A stretch of 64,000 bases of DNA from Ceratodon purpureus. Its lineage: Eukaryota > Streptophyta > Bryopsida > Pseudoditrichales > Ditrichaceae. This document shows positions 20,798-30,750 of the stretch, piece after piece (the stretch's first letter is position 1; each line of letters begins with the position of its first letter). The notes under the pieces are model-generated. The model saw only the letters and a list, made by a program, of their open reading frames with translations, searched no databases and was not told the origin of the DNA. The translations under genes and the position numbers were made by a program. The stretch is from positions 18,199,357-18,263,356 of the forward strand of contig CM026424.1 in assembly GCA_014871385.1 (NCBI GenBank), written 5' to 3'.

Positions 20798-21590
20798 ACC
20801 TCGCGGCCGTCCCCACGGCCGTCCCCGCGGCCGTCCCCGCGGCCGTCCCCGCGGCCGTCCCCGCGGCCGTCCGATCTACGCCCCCGCGGCCGTCCAATCG
20901 GGCGCGACTCCGCCCGAAGGCGCCGGCCGTCCGATCGGACGGCCGCGTCGGGCGATGGCGCCGCGTGGCCGTCCGACCGACGCGGCCGTCTCCGCGGTCG
21001 GCCCCGTCTGCACGCGGTCGGCCCCGTCTGCACGCGGTCGGCCACGCGGACGGCCGTGTCTCCCCGCGGTCGCCCACGCGGACGGCCGCGGGATCGGACG
21101 GCCCTCCGCGGCGGCCATGGTCGGCCGCGGAGGGCCGTCCGATCCAGTGGCCGTCCCCGCGGCCGACCGCGGAGACGGCCGCCCGATCGGACGGCCCACC
21201 CAGGCCGACCATGGCTGCCGCGGGCCGTCCGATCCCGCGGCCGTCGCCGTTGCCGACCGCGGGGACGGCCACGGGGACGGCCGCGGGATCGGACGGCCCG
21301 CGGTCGGCCGCGCCGATCGAGCGGTCCCCGATGGCAGGCGTCGGGATCGATCCGGGCCGTCGGATCCCGCGGCCGTCCCCGAGGCCGTCCCCGCGGTCGG
21401 CCGCGGCGACGGCCGTGGGATCCGACGGCCCTGGAGGGCCGCCCACATCCGACGGCCCGCGATGTGCCAGCACGGCCGCATCTTGGCCGTCGGATCGACG
21501 TGCGGCGGTCCGCAACGACCCCGCGGCCGTCCCCGCGAACGGACGGCCGAGATGAGGCGTGGTGGCGGGATCGGCCGATCGGACGGCTGG
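20798..21590. repeat. GC block D (GGCCGT/ACGGCC-rich)
   Basis: Begins with five direct copies of GCGGCCGTCCCC-type words and continues with CCGCGGCCGTCCGATC and similar palindromic words. It is dense in CpG and self-complementary. Long frames on both strands are artefacts of composition. Confidence 0.75.
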
Positions 21591-21736
21591 GGAATGTTTT
21601 TACCCCTCCGGGGTCGCAAAATTATTACCGCGGCGTAATTCTCGAGCGTCGGGGACGCCACGTCCGGGACGGGGGACGTCCGGGTCGGACGTCTTGACGT
21701 CCGGAGCCGGGTCGGACGTCTATTTGAACAACCCTG
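21591..21736. repeat. Right terminal and subterminal region of giant element
   Basis: Carries clustered GACGTCC/GGACGTC motifs (about 21655-21722), an ACCCC/GGGGT near-palindrome at about 21600-21612, and ends with ACAACCCTG, the inverted copy of the left end. Outside the short terminal match the two ends share motif types rather than a long inverted repeat, as is common in hAT elements. Confidence 0.5.
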
Positions 21737-23216
21737 GTCCCTATCAAAAAAACCTGCAGTTGCTTCGCAGTCTTTTTCTCTCTCTTTTCGCGTAGACTCT
21801 AAGAATGTTGTTTTACTTCCTAAATCTATGTATCGACTGCAAGATATTACCTATTTTCTTCTATGTTACATTCTAACTTAAGGTACATAATCACTTCGAT
21901 TATTATATTAAGAGTACCCTGAACCGTATTACGCATTTTGTGCTATGTTACATTTTAACTGAAGCCACATAATCATTTAATTTATTACATTCTTTTCTTT
22001 CTTTCATGCTTATTCTTTTTCCCCTTCTTCGTACATGTTATTAAACTTATTCCAGTTCTTTCTGAAATTGTTTTTCCCTTCATGCTTATTTGATTTTTAT
22101 TTTAATTCCCTTTCTTTTTTATTTTGAATGGTATACGACTTATTTGTTGTTTTTTTTTTGGGAGACGAAACCCACTAAGCCATATCCTAAGTTCGAATCA
22201 CAAAATGTCCATTCTCACAGGCCTGCCCTTTAATTTAAGTTCGTTCTCTAAGATGAAGTTGGTCAATTATATCCAAGCAGTCTTGACATCAAGTAATCTT
22301 ATTTGCAAGCACAGTAATTTTTTAAATTTTTAACCCATGCAGTCACACTAACTAATGCAGTCACAGTAATTATTTATATTTTTAACCCATGCAGTCACAC
22401 TAATTAATGCAATCACAATAATTTCTGCTTCAAGTACTCAGCACTTATCCGGCTGTCAAGACCGCAGCACTTCAAACTGTTTTGACGGAAATAATAACCA
22501 CATTATCAACTCCCAAACCACATTATCAACTCGCAAAGCAAAGCACATTATCCCATAAGCATTGTAAACCCTGGATTTCACTTCGATATAACCGAACCTG
22601 CAACATTATAATTTCGTCACTTGGGCAGTGGCTTCGGTGTGTTATACTTCCCGAGAGAAAACAATGGACGTCGTACCTCGCAAAGGATAATTGCCGGGGC
22701 CATTCCCAAACTGACATAAACAAATTCAAATTGGATAAAACAAAAAATCTGAAAAAAGAAAATCTGCAGTTGCTGAGCAGTCTTTTTATCTCTCTTTCTA
22801 CCTAGACCTTATAATTATAATAGACTCAACGACTAAATTAAAAACCATTCTATTAATGGAGACAATTCCAAGTAGTCTAATAGTGATCAAGAATTTATCC
22901 TTTGTCTCTCTTACATGGCTATACTTTATATTGATATTAGACTTACTTTATATTGATAATAGACTTAGATACTAAGCAAAGGATAAGACTGTATTCATAA
23001 AAAATTCCTGAATAATCTGATAGTCTTCATTACCTAAATCTGTATCCATGCATGCACGGGAATAGGCACGCACGGTGATAGGTGTTTTTAAGGTCATACT
23101 TTTTGAAAATAAAAATAAAAATAAAACCAACATGCTGCAGTTATAGAGTGTGAGAAACTTCACCAAAAACATCAAAATATCCGCAAAGTTACCGCTCACC
23201 GCTCTCCGCTCACCGC
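21737..23216. other. Intergenic DNA with a 1-kb-spaced direct repeat
   Basis: A 48-bp segment beginning AACCTGCAGTTGC at 21751-21798 recurs diverged at 22761-22807 (TCTGCAGTTGCTGAGCAGTC). A 52-bp tandem pair (TAACCCATGCAGTCACACTA) occupies about 22310-22413. No gene recognised. Confidence 0.5.
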
Positions 23217-23711
23217 TCAAGGCTCGCAGAATAGCATTTCCCGTGAAGCCCCCTGGCAAAGTTTGAAAAGGGTGCAAGCCACCCTGACAATTGGTGGAAT
23301 CGCAAGCCGGTAATGGGTGTTTTGCCTTTCAATGTGCGGCCTTAACACATTTGTCAAGCTGAAGACACTTGCCTTCGTCATCCTGAAGTTTTCTAACCAT
23401 CGACTGTCGTCATATTCTTGCAGGACGAAACGCGAGAACCAGGAAGTCGACCTCGGCATCACCCACCACCCCAGCTCTTGGTCGAGCAGAGTGGTGGCGT
23501 GTACAATGCGGAAATCGTGCAAGACAGAAGCTATGATTGAGTTCATATTAACCAAGGTATCATGGACATGGCTTATCTCTACAGACGCGTCCGGCTCATC
23601 GGGTGGAATGGTATCCTCCGGACGGAACATCGTATCGACCACGTTTTGCAACAATAACACCAACGACGGTAGGAAAAAGGCTACGTTCCGAGGGTCGACC
23701 CTATTATCCAT
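23217..23711 (-). pseudogene. PIF/Harbinger transposase, N-terminal fragment
   Basis: A 164-aa frame from MDNRVDPR. Residues about 85-155 (RSTSWFSRFV, WLENFRMTKASVFSL, LRPHIERQNT, VACTLFKLCQGAS) match the N-terminal helix-turn-helix region of PIF/Harbinger nucleases, which normally runs WxExFRMS, then LRPYIERQxT, then LYxLAxG. The DDE catalytic part is missing: the frame ends shortly after this motif and no continuation was found. It is most likely a truncated transposon copy; a domesticated host gene is less likely. Confidence 0.6.
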
Positions 23712-26235
23712 GACTACGACTCAGACGTAATGAGACAGACCACTGACTCCGAACTGTGGACACAACGTTTACCCAGCGAACACTACAAAACGACTGACGA
23801 TGTAGCAATGGAATGTTGCCCTGCCCCGACCCTAAGCACACGCTAACTGGGCAGAGAACGAAACTTCAACTGGATTGTACGACGCGCAATTAAACACAAA
23901 GTCCGCAGAATCCACTTACCTTGCTGCATGAAACCTTAGCGGCCAGGACGTAACCCTAATTTACGACGTCTACAGCGAGGCGATGAGGAGAAGGTGCTTA
24001 ACAGTTGAATCAACCTGCATGCAATCCATCTCACACTGTCAGCGCCATAACACATAAAAAAATATATATATACATCAACTGAGCAAGCATTCATAGGATT
24101 GAAGGTGCCCCGAACGCTTACTGGATTGAAGCGAATACCGCAGCAGATGCAACGCCACCCCCCCCCCCCCGGTGCCGACTGAATCCGCGCAAACACAAAA
24201 CTGGAGCGAGAGTGACCCTCCCCCCAACTCTACCGAGGTCGCCCCCAATCACACCAATCTCCGAAGCAGTAACTCACAATGCGAAGCAACGGAGAATACC
24301 AGAGAAGAAATTTGAACCAAAAACGCAGAAGACGAGGAGCGACAATTGGATCACAAACAAGCACTGCGAGGGAGAAACAATGGAGCGCGGGAGACAAGAG
24401 TGCCAAATGGAGTCTGCGGGTTCGGGGTGAAAGTTGAGTTGGGGGAGGTAACTGCCCGTTTCTAAAACCTCTCTGCCCGTCGACATTCGAGTGACTGCCC
24501 CTACTGCCCGGGAAGTCACAACTGAAGTGACGCGAAGAAATTGCCAATCCACTACCACTGGAGTGGACATCATGGGCAAGGCAGTGTTCCGTGTCTACTC
24601 CAGTGTGAAAGGCATAGTCCGTACCATCATTGCTCCATACCACCCCCCCCCAGAATAACCAGTTCCACTTTTCTGAAATGTGAACACTTTCTGGGTTTTA
24701 TGGAGTGGGCGTAGTTAACCCCCCAACCACCGTAGTTTCCAAAGTACTGGTGGGAAGGGGGCATATGGATCTTAAAAGGAGTGACCAGGTATTCTGGTGC
24801 AGAGGTATGGGTTGATTTTAACATTTCTTAACCCTTACAAGGACAATTCCTTGCGTTATACCACACTCAGAATCTCTTCTAAATTCCATTTAAAGCAGAA
24901 TTCTATTTTTATTTTGCTTTGGCTCTATTCTGCAGAAGTATAGATCTATTCAAGGTGCTCGGTTTGGCATTCTAAAAACCCCATTTGGTTATGTTATGAG
25001 CATAATTCTCCCAAAATAAAAACAAGTCTGAGGGGCTGGGGTTGACTATTAAGGGTTAAGTTTGTTTTATTTTTATTTTTTTAGGATTTAAATAATGGAC
25101 ATCAATGGCCGCATTACGATAGTTTAGGGTATTTTGAGAGGTTTCGAAATAGGATTTCAGAAGGATTGGGAAAAAATGCAACAAGAAATATCCATTTTTC
25201 AATTTTCTACTAAACTCCTAAGTTCAAAGTAACATGTGACTGAATTCCGATGACATGCTTTAATGTACATATGAGGTACATCTGTTTTTCACAATCTAGT
25301 AATTAGGCCTGATCAGTTTTGGGGAATCTACTGATCGGTTTTGGGGCAATGGTTGGTATTAGGACAACCAAGCATATTATCTGGGTAGCTTGAGCTCAGT
25401 GGTTCAGAAATGGTTAAATTACAAAAGATCTAATGCCCTACACTTTGATGGCCTTGGAAAAGCGGAACCATTCATATAGTTGTAACCAACATTCAAACTC
25501 ACTACTCGCACAATGGAACCCTAACCTACTGGGTGAAAATGCAGGTAAGTTTACGAATAACTCAATATGTTATTTATGTTGTCTGGAGAGCACCACAATA
25601 ACTGCAAGCAGTGCGCCCCATCGTGTGTTGTTAAAATCAGCAAAGACGATCAGTAATGATCCATAGCCCTAGAGTGAATCATATGCACGACTTCAATTGA
25701 TTTTAGGAACTTGTAAAGTTGTACAGTAGCAACTTTCAACAAGGTTCAATACCAATAAATTTAGTACAAAACAGGAGGAAGTAGGAAACGTAACAGCATG
25801 CTTCTCCGACCTCCATTGGTCAGTGAATGTCAACTTGACCGACATCATTAAATAAACATTTTTTTCCGGAACACAGGGGCTGAACTTACTAGGGGCTTCT
25901 CCTGTCTTTCATGGGGCATACGACTTAAATACAAGACTGAGATGGTGGAATACCTCTGCAGCGAGATTCGTCTAGGACCAGGTTTGTCCAATAGGCAATT
26001 GCTCCACAAGAATCTATTACAGGATGACTACAATGGAGCACTAGCATCAGCACTCGCATGTAACGAGAACGGGAACCAGGAAAAATACTGTACTAGTTGA
26101 AGCAGACTGGCTCTCCTCAAAGAAGTCACCTAGATACCAACTCTGCCAATAACCTGAGAACCCAGGCCAGGTTGTCAGGTAGCAACAAACGTCATCTTGC
26201 CAGACTACAAACATACCCATGTCCAAACTTTAGTA
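23712..26235. other. Intergenic, no gene recognised
   Basis: Contains C runs near 24158 and 24641 and a TA run near 24062. The minus-strand frame 24230-24643 has no recognisable domain. Nothing else can be supported. Confidence 0.4.
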
Positions 26236-28993
26236 TCATAAAGATTCTCCACCTCCGCCTTGTTGTTGCGCAAGATAACTTTCTCGACGTTGTTTCTGCA
26301 ATTCAGACAATATTGCCCAGAGACATAAACCATGGATGAATTATTGGAAAAAGCTTGACTGTATTAAAAATCTCACATTCAGAAGCAATGTGCAGACATC
26401 AACAACCTTACTTCCAAATGCAACTTACGCCCAATAACATTGGGATCAGCGATGAGCAAGTAACAAATCGATGCTTAAAAACAAAAATAACTTCCGGCCC
26501 AAGACAAGTAGTCCAAATTAGTATACTTAAATGTTGAGTGAAACTATCTGAGAAAACAAAAGCAAGATCGTATTACGTGTCCAATATTGTCTGTAAACAC
26601 TTTGTTAAAATTGACCAAATTGAAAATCCACGAAACTGGACAGTGCTATTAAGATGCCTCCCCACAGTCGTAAAAGGGCAACTTCAATTTCACAGGATAG
26701 ACTTGACTTACCCATTCATCGATCACAAGACCATCCACAACCATGGTCCCCTTGGGAATCGTTTCTGCTGCGGGTTTTTTACGAGCTGCTTCAGCTGCTT
26801 CAGCTTCTGCGAGGCGCCTTTGCAACCTATTCAATTCCTCCTTTTCCACAAGTTGATAATAAAGAGATCACTTAGTCGATAGTCTTATCAATAATGTTAA
26901 TGGTGCCAGCACCTCTTATGACCCTAAGCTCAATCCAAGATACTGGCTCTTTTCGAATCGTCTCAGTACTGAGTACATTATTTACTCACCACTAATAATA
27001 AAGCGTTGCCTCGAAGAAACCTCCAAATACAACGAATGCAGAGCTACAATCATGAGACATTCTTCAAGGCCTAGAATGACAGAATATAAGTGGCATAAAA
27101 TTTGATAAATCCCCTAACTACATATTAACTTCCAGAAAAAATTGGCTGGAAAATACTCACTGGAGATGCTTTTTGTGGATCAATGAAGCAAACTTGAAGG
27201 ATGCGCTCGACAGTGACCATCTCCTTTTGATCCTCAAACTGCAACCAGTGAGTAGAACATCACCAATCCGTTGCTATCAAGGAATCCCAAGACTCTTACA
27301 ATCTTGTCAATTCTTGCACCTCACAAGCAGTTCACAGACTAAATAAATCCTAACGAACAGTACTTCCGGCAGATCAATTGTTGGGACCCCGCCCGCATAG
27401 TAGATGCAAATTTACAATAAAAGGTGTGCAATATAACGTAAACACTCATCGACTCTGTGCCCTCACTCAGGTCGACAGTCTGAACAAATCAATTAAACTC
27501 GACTCAACCTGGTAAACTCAAAATTAGATTCTCACCAGTTCTGGGGTGAACTCGACTCCTGGCTGCACTGACAAGCTGACAATCTTGAACTTATCTTTGG
27601 TCTTTTTCTCCTGTCGGTCATTCTCAGGCGGTTCCAAGAATTTCACAACTGCAGTGTCAATTTTCAACGCGTTACTATTATGACCCACGTCCAGTATGTA
27701 CCGCTAGAAACTATATATTCCCCGATTTCACACATCAAATCTTCAAGAAAATAGTCATCGCCCAGGATAACCACTATACCTGTGGCAATAATGGTCGTAT
27801 TCGGTGCGAGCACACCACTAGGTGGACGCATGAAGCAGCTCTTCGGAGCTGTAGTTTGAAACTGCAACAAAATTACCAAACAGGCCCAACTTCTCTTCAT
27901 GGTCAGAACCAAAATTTGGTTTCCCATATTATACACCAAAAATCTATGAGACATGTACGGTTTCAATACTTTCTGCCTGATATGCCTGGAGTTATCATGT
28001 ATTCCCTGTCAAGACCTTTGACAACATTAACCAGGAATATGGTTGTACTTAGCTCCCAATAGGACTTGGTCGGGATGCATTGTCTAAGATTTTTGCAATT
28101 CTAAGAAGTTCCATGGTTGCAGATGAAGCCTCTCTCGGGCCAGTATATAGACGCATACCCTCTCCTATTCTAACAAGGTAAGCTCCAATGACAAGTGCAG
28201 AAGGTTCAGCTCACCTTAAAGGCAACATGTGAGCGGCTGACATTCTTGATCTTAATAGCACTTGAAACCTGTTTCCCCGGTTCGTCTGTAGAAAACACCC
28301 CAAGCATAAAACTCCCGTTCAAAACTGGGCTAAAACGAGAGCCAAAATGTCTTCTCATACATGCCATTGCCCATCACTCACCTCTTCAAGCCCGTAAAGA
28401 ATTCTCTTAGGTCAAAATTCTCTCAAACCTCTCATGCTAATCACAACAAACCAAACTAGCATCCATCAACAGATATCTACCCCCACAGCATCCTCAAACC
28501 CTCCCGCTAACCCAAAAACAACGATCTCTTAAACATCACCATATCGTCCAAGAAACTAGCCCTCCCTCTCTAACGCACCGCGCAGGTTACTAATCCAACC
28601 GACAACCCCCATCCTCAATTCCCACTCATCCACCATAAAAATCCAAACCCACCCTCACGGCCGAAAACTTACCCAAATGAAACGACCAGGGCAAAACTTA
28701 CCCAAATCCACCAGAAAAACAAACTCCACAACACAAAGAGAACTAGAAACAACGAGGGAGGGCTAACACATACATAGGAAGTGCAATTTCTTATCCGGCT
28801 CAAGCCTGAGGCGACGCCGGCTGATCATAAACGCGCGCGCAATGATGGAAACGGAGGAAGTGCTGGCCCGGGCCTGCTCCTGGCTCTGGATGAACGCGCT
28901 CCGCTGTATCTCCGCCTGCTTCTGCTGCTCCCACGGCAACCTCAGCTTCCACGCTTGCGGCGACCCCTTCTTCTCCCCCGCCTCCACATCCAT
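26236..28993 (-). CDS. VAP/MSP-domain protein, MAMI-like (7 exons)
   Basis: The exons I trace are 28774-28993, 28215-28285, 27780-27861, 27536-27648, 27161-27238, 26712-26840 and 26236-26295. All have GT-AG borders and consistent phases, giving 250 aa. The start MDVEAGEKKG is the first ATG. An MSP (VAP) domain runs from RRRLRLEPDKKLHFLYEPGK through SSAIKIKNVSRSHVAFK, FQTTAPKSCFMRPPSGVLAP and VKFLEPPEND to QVCFIDPQKAS. A basic coiled coil follows (EELNRLQRRLAEAEAAEAARKK), then GLVIDEWKQRRESYLAQQQ. The layout follows plant MAMI (membrane-associated mannitol-induced) proteins. VAP proteins tether the ER to other membranes by binding FFAT-type motifs. No C-terminal membrane anchor is evident. The acceptor of exon 6 is uncertain by a codon. 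Confidence 0.85.
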
Positions 28994-30750
28994 CTCCACC
29001 AAAATCCTCCCACCCTAACCCCAAAACTCCAATCTCTCTAACCCTTGCTCCAAATCCTCACATACCGCTCCTCTCAATCACCATCTCCTCACATGATAAT
29101 GTGCTCCTCCTCCTCCTCCTCCGGATAGTACCACCATCGCTACACATCCTCTCCGCCATGCTCCCTGCCTACGACGCTCTATGAGATCATAATCATGGCC
29201 TCCTCATCTATCGATACAAAACCACTGCAATGTTAACCCACATGGAGGGCATGAATCCTGGCAGCCGGAAGACGATACCAACATCATCATCATCATCAGG
29301 ATCAGGATCATGAGTGCGAGCGAGGTGCCGAATATGCTTCGGCGATGGTGGCCATGGCGGGTTGTTTGTTTGGGAAGTGTATTGTGTTGGCGCAGGTTTT
29401 CCAAGTTTTGTTGGTGTTTGAAGCTCCTTTTGTGAGCTCCGTTTCTGTTTGTTTTTTTCCTTTTCTTTGGCAGCTGAGTGTGCAGGCAAAGTGTTTGCGT
29501 CTTCCTTGTCTTGGGATGGAATTCCGGATGGGAATAAACATCTCTGAAAATTACTCCATTTCATATGAGTTTCGGAAATTTGTTGATTGAGTTTCTTTCG
29601 TTTGCATTTTTTTTAAATGATTTTCTTGAGAATCGGAATTTGTTTCCGAAAAATGTTGCAAAGTGGGTCCATGGTGGAAGTTGATTTACTGTGCCATTGC
29701 AGAGTCTAAATTAGACGTGTTTGGTGAGATTAGCCTCATTTTGGGACTGAAACGTGGGATTGGAGGCATATTTTTTTTGGTAGCTACAGCCGCTGCTGCA
29801 GTGGGGTTGTGTTTAGTTGCAGCGATGCTTTCTAATATGTTAGATTCCGTTTCTGGTAAGGCACTCATCCGGGGATAATGGGTGGGCAGATCAGGTCTAG
29901 GCTTGATTAGAGAGGTTGATGGTTTGGCAGCAGCTCCAAGTATGATAAAGAGATTGTTGAGGAGTCTGTACTTGGTGGCAGGGAACGACATCATAAGAAT
30001 GATGGAGGCAACGCCTGGATCACTGGTTGCTTGGGAGATCCGTTATGAGAGGATAGCAGGAATTTATCACACCAACCAAGCTGTTCAAAAGAGTAGCACG
30101 GCAGTGGCAATCACAAGCCCTGCGGGAGTGGCGTAACTTGAGAGTGTATCAAGTAGGCCCCAATTGATCCAACTCAAGTGACTTACACCTGACAACGGTT
30201 TTTCGGGTACATGATGATTGAGCTCGAGTCCCTCTCCTCTTAAGCGAGGCCCCTTTTATGGCAGGTGCAGGTCCGGCAGGTCTCCTAGGTCACCATCCTC
30301 AAGAGTAGTCTTGACATTCCTCGACAGAGAGACAAACGAGCTCAGGAGGCGCGAGTATTAATGGGGGTCAATCATTCCGGCCTGCAGAAGTCCTGCATCA
30401 ATCATTAGGTTGTCACAGCGACGACTGATTGATAACCAGGCAATGGTGGCATTGCCAACTATGAAAATAGTAAAGGAAATTAAAGGAGGGGTTCGGTACT
30501 ACGCTGGTCTTTACAAAAGGTGGTTAGATAACCTAGACATCGGTAAATCCTTCTCCCTCCTAGGACTGTTGTGTGGAATTAAAATAGCACTTCCACACTA
30601 ATTCATAGTGGTGCGTAGAGGATATGAACCGTGCAGAGTATTTCAATCCAGGTAACCACATATACGGACTAAATCCTATTAAACTTACTTTTTCTTCTAC
30701 TGCACATGGATTTGGTATGCTACAAAAATCAGGCACTACGCATAAATATT
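28994..30750. other. Intergenic region between MAMI-like and gamma-tubulin genes
   Basis: The first few hundred bases should be promoter and leader of the MAMI-like gene. There is a CTC microsatellite at about 29104-29124 and an ATC run near 29281-29300. Short frames near 29660-29880 and 29880-30136 have no homology I recognise. Nothing else is supported. Confidence 0.4.

Larger units (their letters stand above)
4976..21736. mobile_element. Giant cargo-bearing hAT-type DNA transposon (about 16.8 kb)
   Basis: The left end reads CAGGGTTGT (4976-4984) and the right end carries its exact reverse complement (21728-21736). With flanking bases the match is 11 bp (ACCAGGGTTGT). CAGGG is a typical hAT terminus. 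Inside are four intronless genes: transposase (+), RING-H2 protein (-), Arg/Asp-rich coiled-coil protein (+) and kinase-like protein (-), arranged as two convergent pairs. Four GC blocks rich in GGCCGT/ACGGCC lie upstream of the four starts, and a 2.2-kb AT-rich core separates the two halves. The left end lies in Gypsy reverse transcriptase. The eight bases outside each end differ (GGAAGAAC and GTCCCTAT), and the right flank does not resume the Gypsy gene, so no target-site duplication supports the boundaries. Transposition as one unit is therefore an inference from the terminal match, the shared block design and the uniform gene style. Confidence 0.65.

Noticed and set aside
20680-21697. Frames of up to 291 codons across GC block D
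   Set aside because: Low-complexity products of the GGCCGT repeats, several overlapping on opposite strands.
4960-21750. 8-bp target-site duplication for the giant element
   Set aside because: Flanks are GGAAGAAC and GTCCCTAT; no shift of the boundary by a few bases makes them match.
21751-22807. The 48-bp direct repeats as LTRs of a small element
   Set aside because: Too short, no TG...CA ends, no primer site or coding remnants between them.
24230-24643. 137-codon minus-strand frame
   Set aside because: No recognisable domain and no splice-linked neighbours; overlaps another unrelated frame.
29663-29878. 71-codon plus-strand frame with a hydrophobic segment
   Set aside because: An equally open frame lies antisense, no homology is recognised, and no gene structure surrounds it.
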